From an uncultured Phocaeicola sp. (GTDB taxonomy: Bacteria > Bacteroidota > Bacteroidia > Bacteroidales > Bacteroidaceae): 50,698 nt of DNA. The stretch is from contig CALUJF010000019.1 in assembly GCA_944320855.1 (NCBI GenBank), positions 1-50,698 of the forward strand. The letters are read 5' to 3'. The notes beneath the pieces are model-generated. The model ran no database searches and had not been told where the DNA came from. It saw only the letters and a list, made by a program, of their open reading frames with translations. The first letter of the stretch is position 1; the number at the start of each line of letters is the position of its first letter. Positions 15,561 through 25,900 of the stretch are shown piece by piece. The translations under genes were made by a program, and so were the position numbers.

Positions 15561-16760
15561 CTAAAACTTCAACCCCTTAAAATAGCGTGTCTTCTCATCT
15601 TTCATAATTTCCGGATGGAAGATTATAATCAAATCTCTGAGCAGTGCTTCCGGATGAAAGGGTGTCTCTTCGTAGAAATTCACGTACGAGGTATTGCACC
15701 CAAAGATACGCTTATTTTTCCATGCGTCAAAATTGGCGTATGGAGAGTAGTCTTTTTTAAGTTCAGAATAGGTCTTGTCCTGTTTCTGATTATACTTGAT
15801 GAGCCAGAAGTCCGCTTTCTGGCCTTTGTCCAGAACTGTTTCAAACGACATTGGCACCGAGCCGCTTTCCTTTGTATAGCTGAATATATAGTCGGCTCCG
15901 GCATCGTCTATCATTCTGGCCATGGTGCTTCTTCCTCCGGGAACATACCATGCCGACGAGTATTTAAGCTCGGTAATCACAGTAGGGCGGTGGGGAACAT
16001 CTTTTGTCATCTGTTTCAGTGTGAGATATTCCCGTTCTATCTTTCTGAAGAGAGAGTCAGCTTCCTCCTCTTTTCCTGTCAGGAGTCCGTAGAACTTCAT
16101 CCATTCGGCTCTTCCCAGGGGAGATGTCTCCATATAATCAGCACATTCTATGATTGGGATTCCTATGCTTTCTATTCTTCCGTACCCGCCACTGTTCTCA
16201 AAAGGCGAGAGCAGGACCGCATCGGCATTGAGGTCGATAATCTTTTCTATGTCGGGGCTCATGGAGGATCCGCAGTCGGCTATAGAACCTTTTTCGTGCA
16301 TAGCCTTTATCTGTGGGTGCTTGATATACTGAATGTCGCACACTCCGGCTATGGAACTTATGGCTCCTGTTTCGGCCAGGAGAGAGTTGTGGACCGAAGA
16401 GTAGACAATGGCATTCCTCAGAGGGGTACGTACTATAGTTCCCTCAGGCATATTGCCGGTGTTGGTATTGTCTCTGTCTCTGTCTCTGTTTCTGTCTCTG
16501 TCTCTGTTTCTGTTTCTGTTTTTGTCTCTGTTTCTGTCTGTCAGTATGTAGGTATGCAGCATTTTCAGTGTATCCCACGGATTGCGCAGTTCCACTTTGG
16601 TATAATCCTTGAATTTCAGAATCCTGATGTTTTCGGCATAACTGAATTTCACTGTATCCACCGGTGTTTCAGAATGCGAGGAAGTCCTGCTCCCTCCGCT
16701 GCATGCAGAGAGAAGCAGGACTAATGTTACTATATTGGCAGATAGTATTCTTTTTATCAT
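15561..16760 (-). CDS. btuF: BtuF-like corrinoid-binding lipoprotein with internal Arg-Asp/Asn repeat
   Basis: This is the periplasmic substrate-binding component. A lipoprotein signal ends at Cys20 (LLLSAC). The helical-backbone binding fold is marked by VCDIQYIKHP, DIEKIIDLNADAVLLSPF and KRIFGCN. Residues 75-97 form a low-complexity tract of alternating Arg with Asp or Asn, encoded by about twelve hexamers (AGAGAC/AGAAAC) at 16470-16541. The tract lies in a loop before EGTIVRTPLRNAIVY, where the binding domain proper begins. Hexamer gain or loss would keep the frame. The protein is about 400 residues, longer than E. coli BtuF (about 266). Confidence 0.86.
   Translation of the reverse strand: MIKRILSANIVTLVLLLSACSGGSRTSSHSETPVDTVKFSYAENIRILKFKDYTKVELRNPWDTLKMLHTYILTDRNRDKNRNRNRDRDRNRDRDRDNTNTGNMPEGTIVRTPLRNAIVYSSVHNSLLAETGAISSIAGVCDIQYIKHPQIKAMHEKGSIADCGSSMSPDIEKIIDLNADAVLLSPFENSGGYGRIESIGIPIIECADYMETSPLGRAEWMKFYGLLTGKEEEADSLFRKIEREYLTLKQMTKDVPHRPTVITELKYSSAWYVPGGRSTMARMIDDAGADYIFSYTKESGSVPMSFETVLDKGQKADFWLIKYNQKQDKTYSELKKDYSPYANFDAWKNKRIFGCNTSYVNFYEETPFHPEALLRDLIIIFHPEIMKDEKTRYFKGLKF
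16470..16541 (-). repeat. In-frame hexanucleotide microsatellite in btuF
   Basis: Twelve near-identical 6-bp units, TCTCTG or TTTCTG on the plus strand, encode Arg-Asp/Arg-Asn dipeptides. One unit carries an extra T substitution and gives Lys. Slippage would change loop length by two residues per unit without a frameshift. Confidence 0.9.
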
Positions 16761-16768
16761 GTCTGTAT

Positions 16769-17869
16769 TTATTCTGTCAGGAATTTTATGTTTGTAGTAT
16801 AGGCTCCGGTTTCAAATTTGCTTTTGAAGTTACCGTTCTCATCATATACATAAACTTCGCTCAACTGTCCAGAAGGATTATTTATTATATATATGTCGTT
16901 TGAATTAGGGTCTGCTTTAATTCCGCCAGGTGTACTGATTTCGTTGATATCTATGAATATCTTTTCTTCTTTTGTCTTTAAGTCATATACAAAACATTTT
17001 GCTCTGTCTGGCAAATAGTATTCTGAATATAAGATATATATCTTATCTCCCCTTTTTGTTGCATATGTGGCGTTACATATTTCCTCTACCTCGTATGTCT
17101 CAGAGTTTATTCGTTGGAGTGTTCCATATATCCAGCTGCTTTCATCCGGTAGCCACTCGGCTCCTGCATAATTTCCGTTTGACACGATATATATGTTTCC
17201 GTCATCACCAACGAAGTTCTGAGTATATGGATTTACAACTACTGTTATATCTTCAATCTTTTCCATCTTCTCTGCATTTATAACATATACGATGTTACCT
17301 GTACCATCCATGTTATAATCTGATTTATTAACAAACAGTTTGCCTTTTGTGTAAGATAAATTTTCCAGATAACCATCCAGTTTTACAGTTGAAACGATAT
17401 CCATGCTTACAGTGTCAAGTTTTGAAACTGTTCCATCATATGCTGTAATGAAGACATATCCATCGCCTGCAGTTGCATAACGTGGTTTCTTAGGCTGGTT
17501 GGCATCGTTCAACATAGGTATGGTTTTGATAATCTTGCCGTTCTTTTCCAGGATTTCTATTTTTGATGATGTAGTAGAAATGGCATAGAGTTTTGAACCA
17601 TAAACGCAAAGGTCTTGAAGGTCTCCTATTCCTTTTTGATTTTGTTGTTTATAAATATCTCCTGATACTATTTTGGTAGTAAGATCATACCATTGGATAG
17701 ATGCATCGTTTTGATTCCAGTTTCCTGTATTAACAATATATGTTCCGTAGGTTGTTGTTACAGTGCCATCATTGTCGTTGGGGTTTGGGTCGTCGTTGTT
17801 TTCGCAAGCTGTTAGACTTACCATAAAAGGTAGTAAAGCAAAATAATAGAATAATTTTTTCATTGTCAT
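16769..17869 (-). CDS. BtuG-like surface beta-propeller lipoprotein (DUF5074/YncE-like)
   Basis: This 366-residue lipoprotein has a signal ending MVSLTAC, and the Cys is followed by ENNDDPNPNDND, an acidic stretch that fits the Bacteroidetes lipoprotein export signal to the cell surface. The rest shows repeated propeller-type blades (GIGDLQDLCVYGSKLYAIS, KPRYATAGDGYVFITAYDG, PGGIKADPNSNDIYIIN). BtuG proteins of Bacteroides are surface propellers that bind cobalamin very tightly and pass it to BtuB. Position between the TonB receptor and BtuF, under a B12 riboswitch, supports that role. A second ATG at 17863 (MKKLFYYF) may be the true start. The gene symbol is withheld because identity to BtuG was not tested. 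Confidence 0.8.
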   Translation of the reverse strand: MTMKKLFYYFALLPFMVSLTACENNDDPNPNDNDGTVTTTYGTYIVNTGNWNQNDASIQWYDLTTKIVSGDIYKQQNQKGIGDLQDLCVYGSKLYAISTTSSKIEILEKNGKIIKTIPMLNDANQPKKPRYATAGDGYVFITAYDGTVSKLDTVSMDIVSTVKLDGYLENLSYTKGKLFVNKSDYNMDGTGNIVYVINAEKMEKIEDITVVVNPYTQNFVGDDGNIYIVSNGNYAGAEWLPDESSWIYGTLQRINSETYEVEEICNATYATKRGDKIYILYSEYYLPDRAKCFVYDLKTKEEKIFIDINEISTPGGIKADPNSNDIYIINNPSGQLSEVYVYDENGNFKSKFETGAYTTNIKFLTE

Positions 17870-17881
17870 TCTGTTTTTATG

Positions 17882-19903
17882 TTATAAATAATAGTTTATT
17901 GATATTTTATAGTTACGTCCCGGCATAGGGTAAAAGCGGATGATCTCATAATTCTTTCCGCCGAGGTTTAGTGCGTCAAGCTGTATCTTTATTCCGTGTT
18001 TGCCGAAGTTGAATTTCCGGTATATTGATATGCCATGGTCGGTATATGGGGCTATTCTATACGATGGCAGGTTTTGTGCGAAAGTGTATCTTTCGGATGA
18101 CGCAATCATGTTATAAATGATATTTATCCACGGCGTTTCCAGCGTGAGACTTGCACTGCCATAATGTTTCGGAGTATATACGATTTGGTTTCTCCATGTT
18201 TTTGATGTCTCGTCAGTGATATCTTCTGCCTGAGTGAAATTGTAACTGCCTGTGATATATAAATTGACATTGTCTGTTATATTACATTCTGCAGAAACAT
18301 TTATGTCTGTGCCGATAGTCTCCACCTTTCCGACATTCATCATCTTCCAAACGAACATGGTTGGAACTGCCACGATTTTGTCGTTTACTATATTATAGTA
18401 AGCGTCAGTTGAAAGGCTTATAAATTTCAGGTGGCTTTCCGGCATTGATTTACTCCATGTTATTCCCAAATTTGCCTGGCGTGTGGTTTCAGGTTTAAGA
18501 TTTGTATTTCCTATAAGTGTATAATACAGGTCGTTGAATGTTGGTGTACGGAATATATCTTTATAAGAAGCCCTGAATCTCAGACTGTGATTATCGAATG
18601 GTTTCCACGACAGACTGAATGCAGGCGAAAGGCGTTTGCGGTCATCCGACGCCTTGCCTGTCTTTACTTTTTCCGTAATGTAGGTATTTAACAGTGATGC
18701 AGAAGCTGTGAACCGTTTGAGCTCATATTTGGCAGCTATTACACTGAGTGAAGTGTATCTGTGCGGAAATTTTGAGTTTCTTAGATTTGTATATAAATAA
18801 TTGTATGCAAAATCTTGTGCGAACGAAACGGACAGATCTTTTATCGGATTGGCAAGAATTGTGGCTGACAGGTATGTTTCTGTTTGTTTGTATCTGTCGT
18901 CTGTTATTCCTGATGCCTCATTGTTATAGTCACGAGTCCATGTATAGTTGAATTTTCCCAGCACTTGGATTTTCAGCTTTTCACTCCATAACTTTTCATA
19001 TCTGCTTTGAACGAAATAGTTCTTGTCGTATAATCTTTCTACAGCGTATGGGTTGTCATATACCACACTCCCTGGAAGTCCTCTTCTTGAATCGAACATA
19101 TAGGCTTTGAACTGCATTTCCTGATTTTTGCGTAATGATGCATATATGTTTGCTTCTGCACGCCATGTACGAATGTCGCTGTTATTCCTTCTAGAATCAA
19201 TCAGATGATTGCCGTTCCACATCTTGAACGGATAGTCTCCGTCGGCTTGCAGATAATCGCCGTATAATGAGATTCCTATTTTCTTTGTAAAATTCTGCAT
19301 ATAAAGAATAGACGGGTTTATCATGCCGAAAGATCCGGCTTTGATATTTGAGCAGATATTTGCAGATAAGTTCTCGGAATCCGGACGTGAGGTCTGTATG
19401 TTCAATACGCCTGCTGAAGCGAATGCTTTTGCAGACTGATAGATGTTGTCAGTCTGCCCGATAGTCATTGACAGCTCTGATACATTGCTTAGTGAATATC
19501 TTGATATATCTATTTGTCCTGACTGGCAGTCACTGACACTTACTCCATCGTATGTTACTCCTGTATGCTGTGCCCCCATGCTTCTTACGGAAACAGTTTT
19601 CAGACCACCTATTCCCCCGTAATCTTTTACACTTACACCGGAGAAATGTTTTACAGCTTCCGCTACATCATATGTTCCCATACGTTCCAGTTCACTTTTG
19701 TTCATGACCTGAAACGGTGATGTTGCCGTCAAAGAAGGTGGAGTTTTTCTCGCACTGACGGTAACATCAGGGATTTGATGTACTTTTCCTGTTATGCTGT
19801 CCTGACTTGTATTTTGTGAATATAAAGAAACTGCCGGTATAAATGTAATTATACCCGATATGGCAAAAATACACGTCAGGACAAAGTCATTCAGTTTGCC
19901 CAT
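17882..19903 (-). CDS. btuB: TonB-dependent receptor for vitamin B12/corrinoids
   Basis: This is a 673-residue outer-membrane transporter. It has a signal sequence to about residue 29, a plug domain from about 45 (IPDVTVSARKTPPSLTATSP, then DVAEAVKHFSGVSVKDYGGIGGLKTVSVRSMG in pieces) and a 22-strand barrel ending in an aromatic-rich C terminus (NYKISINYYL). It lacks the carboxypeptidase-like extension of SusC proteins, fitting a small-ligand receptor. The cobalamin riboswitch 78 nt upstream identifies the ligand class. It is first in the btuB-btuG-btuF-btuC-btuD order, with gaps from a 1-bp overlap to 58 bp. Confidence 0.9.
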   Translation of the reverse strand: MGKLNDFVLTCIFAISGIITFIPAVSLYSQNTSQDSITGKVHQIPDVTVSARKTPPSLTATSPFQVMNKSELERMGTYDVAEAVKHFSGVSVKDYGGIGGLKTVSVRSMGAQHTGVTYDGVSVSDCQSGQIDISRYSLSNVSELSMTIGQTDNIYQSAKAFASAGVLNIQTSRPDSENLSANICSNIKAGSFGMINPSILYMQNFTKKIGISLYGDYLQADGDYPFKMWNGNHLIDSRRNNSDIRTWRAEANIYASLRKNQEMQFKAYMFDSRRGLPGSVVYDNPYAVERLYDKNYFVQSRYEKLWSEKLKIQVLGKFNYTWTRDYNNEASGITDDRYKQTETYLSATILANPIKDLSVSFAQDFAYNYLYTNLRNSKFPHRYTSLSVIAAKYELKRFTASASLLNTYITEKVKTGKASDDRKRLSPAFSLSWKPFDNHSLRFRASYKDIFRTPTFNDLYYTLIGNTNLKPETTRQANLGITWSKSMPESHLKFISLSTDAYYNIVNDKIVAVPTMFVWKMMNVGKVETIGTDINVSAECNITDNVNLYITGSYNFTQAEDITDETSKTWRNQIVYTPKHYGSASLTLETPWINIIYNMIASSERYTFAQNLPSYRIAPYTDHGISIYRKFNFGKHGIKIQLDALNLGGKNYEIIRFYPMPGRNYKISINYYL

Positions 19904-19980
19904 TTTTTACTCAATAAGTGTCTTACAAAAATTACATGTATCCGTCAGCATCCTTTCCTCGAGAATGCGCGGCATGATTA

Positions 19981-20173
19981 TCGTTTTGCAGGTCTTCTGA
20001 CTTACTCCGGATGGCTTTACCTTCCCGTCATGGCATTAACCGCAGACAGTGGTAAGAAGAGATAATCAAGCAATCCTCTTTATGGAGATTACAGCAGCGG
20101 GACTGTCCGGGATTTTCACCCGATTCCCTTTTCATCCTCAGCCTGTGAATAGGCCTATCGGAACAAAACGTTA
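19981..20173 (-). promoter_or_regulatory. Cobalamin (adenosylcobalamin-type) riboswitch
   Basis: On the minus strand the conserved core GGGTGAAAATCCCGGACAG (within 20100-20130) is followed by TCCCGCTGCTGTAA. The B12 box GTCAGAAGACCTGC is at 20001-19988. The closing P1 stem pairs CAAAACG (20164-20170, plus strand) with CGTTTTG (19982-19988). It lies 78 nt before btuB. Ligand binding should lower expression of the uptake operon when corrinoid is abundant. Confidence 0.95.
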
Positions 20174-20271
20174 CAAATGTATGGAAAAAAATGAAAAACC
20201 GGAAAATATTTAATGTATTTTCAGTTTTAAACAGGCTCTAAGCAGAGATAACGAGTTTTATACTACAGACA

Positions 20272-20279
20272 CAAATATA
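20272..20279 (-). promoter_or_regulatory. Probable -7 element for the riboswitch-controlled operon
   Basis: TATATTTG on the minus strand matches TAnnTTTG exactly. It would start a transcript about 90 nt before the riboswitch. No good -33 TTTG is visible at the right distance. The remainder of 20174-20316 is AT-rich with nothing else identifiable. Confidence 0.4.
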
Positions 20280-20316
20280 ACCAAAGAGAAGAAATTCAAG
20301 TATTTTTCGCTTATGA

Positions 20317-21273
20317 TTATCTTAAAGGAAGATATCCGCACGACATATATACTGCAGCCACCATAATTATTATCATAAGCAGTTCGGCATATCGGTTTAT
20401 ACGGATAGCCACGTCTGCATCCCTACGCTCGAAAGTACGCTCGTTGCTACCGATGAAAGGTTTATAGACAAGCTCTCCGAAATAATTGTGAGGCCCTCCG
20501 AAACGGCAATTCAGAATACCTGCAAGTGCAGCCTCAGGATATCCTGAGTTAGGGCTGGCATGTTCTCTGCCGTAACGAAGTACAAACTTCAGCAACGACG
20601 GATGTCCTGATACCGCCAGCATCAACAATGCAGTAAGACGTGCCGGTATATAATTCGCAGCATCATCAAGCCTTGCAGCACAGAAGCCGAACAGTCTGTA
20701 ACGCTCATTCTTATAGCCTATCATTGAATCCAGTGTATTAATCATCTTGTATGTCAGCATCCCCGGTACTCCCAAAAGCAGATACCAGAACAGTGGAGCT
20801 ATCACCCCGTCACTCAGATTCTCAGCCAGAGTTTCCAAAGCCGCTGCACGTACTTCCTGACCGTCAAGTTCCTTTGTATCCCTGCCTACAATACGCGAAA
20901 CCTGCAAACGGCCTTTCTCCAACGACACTTCCATAGCATCAAACACCATCCGTACCTCATCTATCAGTGTCTTTCCTGCCAGGCAGAAGAATACAGCTAT
21001 GGCTGATATGATACATCCTAACCAACTGCTATATGCAAAGGCATATTTCATTACGAAATATGATACAAGGAAAACTCCGGCAACCAACAGCAATACAGCC
21101 ACCGCCCCCTTGAAACGACGGTTGCCGCCACGGTTCCAACTATGTTCAAAGAAACGTATCATCTTGCCGAAACCAACCACCGGATGAGGCAGCCACATAG
21201 GGTCGCCCAACAGTTTGTCCAAAACCACCCCTGCCAGTAAAGGCAATATGACACACAACGATTGTAATTCCAT
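20317..21273 (-). CDS. cbiB: Adenosylcobinamide-phosphate synthase
   Basis: This 318-residue membrane enzyme attaches (R)-1-amino-2-propanol phosphate, or ethanolamine phosphate, to adenosylcobyric acid to make adenosylcobinamide phosphate. Family marks are DKLLGDPMWLPHPVVGFG (about 19-36), ETLAENLSDGVIAPLFWY (about 146-163), DSMIGYKNERY and PNSGYPEAALAGIL, with several membrane helices between. CbiB and the E. coli-type name CobD are used for the same enzyme. It lies 36 bp after cobQ on the same strand; together they cover two consecutive late corrin-ring steps. The rest of the pathway is not in this window. Confidence 0.93.
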   Translation of the reverse strand: MELQSLCVILPLLAGVVLDKLLGDPMWLPHPVVGFGKMIRFFEHSWNRGGNRRFKGAVAVLLLVAGVFLVSYFVMKYAFAYSSWLGCIISAIAVFFCLAGKTLIDEVRMVFDAMEVSLEKGRLQVSRIVGRDTKELDGQEVRAAALETLAENLSDGVIAPLFWYLLLGVPGMLTYKMINTLDSMIGYKNERYRLFGFCAARLDDAANYIPARLTALLMLAVSGHPSLLKFVLRYGREHASPNSGYPEAALAGILNCRFGGPHNYFGELVYKPFIGSNERTFERRDADVAIRINRYAELLMIIIMVAAVYMSCGYLPLR

Positions 21274-21309
21274 TACTTACACTATTAATCAGTTCATCAT
21301 TCAACCCAC

Positions 21310-22809
21310 TCAATCATTTCCGCCAAGGATTTCATACAGCAAAGGCATATTCAAATGAGAACGCACATGAGCAGCCAACCTGTCATACTGTTCTTCCTTG
21401 AAAGTACGATAATCGGAAATATTTCCCTTGCCAACCTTCACATAAGAAGCCAGCAATAAATCCACAACAGCCTCATTATCCAGAATGCCATGCATATAAG
21501 TGCCAAAACACTTGTCGCCTACTCTCCATCCCTCTGTAGTTCCATCCTGCAGATAATTCAAAGGAACAGCATCACTATCACCTGTGATATCGCTTTGCCC
21601 CATATGAATCTCATATCCCTTGCAGATACCTCCGTCAGGATTCAAGAATCTGAATTCAGTCTGACGTGTAACCTTATCGGACTGCATTACAGTTGATACA
21701 GGCAGCAAACCAAGTCCCGGCAATCGGTTTATACCTCCTTCCACTCCCTCTGGGTCTTCTACCGACAAGCCCATCATCTGATAACCTCCGCATATTCCAA
21801 TGACGGTAGCACCGTTCCGTGCAGCCCTGACAACAGCCTCGGCTACTCCATTACGGCGAAGCTCCAGCAAATCATCAAGAGTGCTTTTCGTTCCCGGCAT
21901 GATTACTATATCAGCCTTGCTTATCTCTTCGGTATTGTTTGTATAATAGAGATTCACTCGCTCGTCACGTTCCAGACGGTTGAAGTCAGTGAAATTCGAT
22001 AAATGACGCAACAGCACAACCGCGATATTGACCTTTCCGCTTACCGCCGAACGCTGTTTCTGTTGTAGTTCAAGAGAATCCTCCTCTTCTATATAGATAT
22101 CCTTATAATATGGAATCACACCCAGCACAGGCACACCACATGTTTCCTCCATCAGTTTCACACCTGATTCAAACAGACGCAAATCACCGCGAAACTTATT
22201 TACTATTATCCCCTTAATGCGCTTGCGGTCCTCCGGCAATTGCAGCGCAATAGAGCCGTACGCACTGGCGAACACACCCCCACGGTCGATATCCGCCACA
22301 AGAATGACATCCGCATCGGCATATCTCGCCATCGGCATATTTACAAGGTCCGTATCCCTGAGATTTATTTCGGAGATACTTCCTGCACCCTCCATAACTA
22401 TAGGATTATATCGTGCTGCCAGTCTGTCGAAAGCTGCGCATACCTCACGGCGAAACTCTTCCCTTCCCTCTTTGCGGAAATATTCATATGCACTACGGTT
22501 ACCTATAGGCTTACCGTTAAGAACCACCTGCGATGTATGGTCCGAACTCGGTTTCAGCAAAAGAGGATTCATATCCGTATGACACGGCACGCATGCAGCC
22601 TCAGCCTGTACTGCCTGAGCCCTTCCTATCTCCAAACCTTCAGGAGTGGCATACGAGTTGAGAGCCATGTTCTGCGCCTTGAAAGGAGCCGGATGATAAC
22701 CGTCCTGCAGGAAGATTCTGCACAGAGCCGTAGCCAATATACTTTTGCCCACATCACTGCCCGTACCGGCAAGCATCAAAGGGTGTAATAGTTTAATATT
22801 CTTAGTCAT
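21310..22809 (-). CDS. cobQ: Cobyric acid synthase
   Basis: This 499-residue glutamine- and ATP-dependent enzyme amidates side chains b, d, e and g of adenosylcobyrinic acid a,c-diamide. The N-terminal dethiobiotin-synthetase-like domain has the P-loop AGTGSDVGKS (15-24) and the block YHPAPFKAQNMALNSY. The C-terminal glutamine amidotransferase domain has its nucleophile Cys in VIGICGGYQMMG (about 338-349) and a His in YMHGI. It precedes cbiB. No riboswitch signature was found in the 22810-22983 gap upstream. Confidence 0.95.
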   Translation of the reverse strand: MTKNIKLLHPLMLAGTGSDVGKSILATALCRIFLQDGYHPAPFKAQNMALNSYATPEGLEIGRAQAVQAEAACVPCHTDMNPLLLKPSSDHTSQVVLNGKPIGNRSAYEYFRKEGREEFRREVCAAFDRLAARYNPIVMEGAGSISEINLRDTDLVNMPMARYADADVILVADIDRGGVFASAYGSIALQLPEDRKRIKGIIVNKFRGDLRLFESGVKLMEETCGVPVLGVIPYYKDIYIEEEDSLELQQKQRSAVSGKVNIAVVLLRHLSNFTDFNRLERDERVNLYYTNNTEEISKADIVIMPGTKSTLDDLLELRRNGVAEAVVRAARNGATVIGICGGYQMMGLSVEDPEGVEGGINRLPGLGLLPVSTVMQSDKVTRQTEFRFLNPDGGICKGYEIHMGQSDITGDSDAVPLNYLQDGTTEGWRVGDKCFGTYMHGILDNEAVVDLLLASYVKVGKGNISDYRTFKEEQYDRLAAHVRSHLNMPLLYEILGGND

Positions 22810-22983
22810 TGATGTAATGTTTTTTACTGCTGATTATCGTTTCTCTCACCCCTGCGCGCCACTGCCCTTACATTCTGCAACTGTGCAGCGAAAGGTATTC
22901 CTCTCTATTCCTCCCCTTTTCAGCACGCGCAGCAGCTCCAATCAAAAACTGAGGTTTTACTACAGACATAAATCTCCTATTTA

Positions 22984-25900
22984 TCATTTTCGGTCGCAAA
23001 AATACAAATCTCCTCCAGAAATATCAAAGAAGCGTTCAAAGAAAGCCTTCAGTTTTTCCAGCACAGTCTTCTTCTTCACTTCCCTTGTCTTGTCGAAGAT
23101 AGACATAGGAGGAAGTATTTTCGCTATACCCGTACCTGATTCCTGTATTCCCCCATCCTTGAAAGACTGGTTCACGAAATGATACGTTTCCTCCGGTTTC
23201 AGTTTCTCCTCCGAGATAATCTCATCCAGCTGTCTACGCTGCTGTTCCTTCACATACTTCTGCCAGTCATCGCATACATTCTTGTCCGGCGTAAGCTGGT
23301 CTATGAAGTTCTCTATAAGCTCCCTTTTGTTTCTCAGGTCAGGACTTGCCCCGATAGCTTTCTGTATAGTGATGCGTATCTCCTTATCGCCCGTGTTGCC
23401 GTCATGCATCTGCTCTATCAGATACAGAATATAGTCGATGTTTATCTCCACCTGCTTGATAAGCTCCATCTCGAAGATAATATCATCATTCACATTCACA
23501 TTCACCACATCACCCTGCCTGTCCCTTCTGTACTTCTCATACAGGTCGATATAAAGACTGTGATAATCCTGCACATCCCTTTCTGAAAGAATTTCCATGC
23601 CGGCAAACTGGTCGAACGTGGACAATATGTTTGTAGCCTTCAGTATAGCTCCATACAGACGGATGAATTTCTTTTCCGAGTCCTCACCCATAATGCGTGT
23701 TTCCAGCGGATAGTCTTCCAGCAATGCATTCACCAGTTCTCTGTAGCCCGTCTGATGCTTGCCATTCTCATCCTCATAACCGTTGTAATACTCATCGAAA
23801 GTCTTCAGCAGCACCAGTCCTCCCGCCTCCTTGTCACCGAACAGGGCGATACTCTCGTTTGTGGCATGTTCCAGATTCCGGAAACAAACTATATTACCGA
23901 ACGTCTTTATGGAATTAAGAATTCTGTTCGTTCTGGAATACGCCTGCAGCAAGCCGTGCATTCTCAGGTTCTTGTCTACCCATAGAGTGTTAAGCGTAGT
24001 AGCGTCAAATCCTGTCAGGAACATGTTCACCACTATTAGCAGGTCTATCTCCCTGTTCTTCATACGGAGCGACACATCCTTATAATAGTTCTGGAATTTC
24101 TCGGAGCTTGTATCATAGTTGGTTGTGAACATTTCGTTATAGTCCACAATCGCACTTTCAAGAAAATCGCGCGAACTCTTATCCAGTCCGTCCGTATTTT
24201 CAGAGTTCTCATCATCAGGTATTCCGCTGAAATCCTCTTCAGCCTCATTTGCACCATAGCTGTATATGATGGCAACATTCAGTTTTCTGTCAGGCGACAG
24301 TTCCTCCATCTGACGCTTGAACTCCAGATAATACAATTTGGCAGCCTCGATGGACGAAACGGCAAATATAGAGTTGAAACCCTGCATACGCACCTTCTGT
24401 TTCTGCTCTTTAACCTCATTCTTGCCTTTCTTTCCCCCTTCAGCCACTTCCGATATATTGGTCAGCTTATTGAAAGTAAACGACTTTCCGTTTCTTTTGG
24501 TCTTCTGTGCGAAATGCTCCAATATATAAGCTACAATATGACTTATGCGTTCGGGAGCCATAAGTGCCTTTTCGCAGTCGATGTTCCTCACCTGCTCGTC
24601 GCGTATATCCTCCTGCTCACGCATCGTACTGATATAGTCAACACGGAAAGGCAGCACATTGCCGTCGGCTATGGCATCCACAATAGTATATATGTGTAGT
24701 CTTTTGCCGAAAGCCTGGTCGGTAGTCTTCAAATCAAACTTACCTCCCGTAAATGAGTTGTTCGGGAATATCGGAGTACCCGTAAATCCGAACAGATGAT
24801 ACTTCTTGAACTTCTTCACTATGGCCGTATGCATCTCGCCGAACTGGCTGCGGTGACACTCATCGAATATCATCACTATATGCTTACCATAAACCTCGTG
24901 CGAACGGTTTTGGGATATGAATATTGACAACTTCTGTATCGTAGTGATTATGATATGCGCATCGTCATTCTCCAGCTGTTTTTTCAGTACAGCCGTATTC
25001 GTATTGCTGTTTGCCGCCCCTTTCTCAAAGCGGTCATACTCCTTCATAGTCTGGTAGTCCAGGTCCTTTCGGTCCACCACAAACAGTACCTTATCGATAC
25101 CTTCCATCTTGCTGGCGAGTCGTGCCGTCTTGAATGAAGTAAGCGTCTTTCCGCTTCCCGTGGTATGCCATACATAGCCGCCACCATCCACCGTTCCATA
25201 TTTCTTGTAGTTGGTAGACACACGCACCTGCTGCAGAATACTTTCCGTAGCCGCAATCTGGTAAGGCCGCATCACTAAGAGCAGTTTCTCGGAAGTAAAC
25301 ACACAATATTTGGTCAGGATATTCAGCAGTGTATGTTTGGCAAAGAACGTAGCCGTGAAGTCCACCAAATCCGGAATAATCTGATTATCCCTCCTTGCCC
25401 AGTAGCTTGTAAACTCAAAACTGTTGCTTGTCTGATTCTTCCCTTTCTGCTTAGCTTTTTTAGTCAGTTCCTGAATGTGCGACGAGCGCGTGGTATTACT
25501 GTAATACTTGGTCTGCGTACCGTTGCTTATAACGAATATCTGCACAAACTCAAACAATCCGCTTCCGGCCCAGAAACTGTCGCGGCTATATCTTCTTATC
25601 TGGTTGAATGCCTCCTTTATATCCACTCCCCTGCGTTTCAGCTCCACATGCACCAACGGCAGTCCATTCACCAATATAGTCACGTCGTAGCGGTTCTCAT
25701 GGTTTCCCCCTTCAGGCACATACTGATTTATAACCTGAAGACTGTTGTTATGAATATTATCCTTGTCTATCAGATAAATGTTCTTCACCGTACCATCCTC
25801 GCGGGTGAGCAGCTGTATATGGTCCTCCTGAACAATGGCTGTTTTCTCCACTATGCCGTTGTTCTGGTTTGCTATCTTTTCCTTGAAGAAAGCCGTCCAC

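Noticed and set aside
22745-23182. Plus-strand open frame across the cobQ/hsdR junction
   Set aside because: It is antisense to two well-supported genes and has low-complexity composition.
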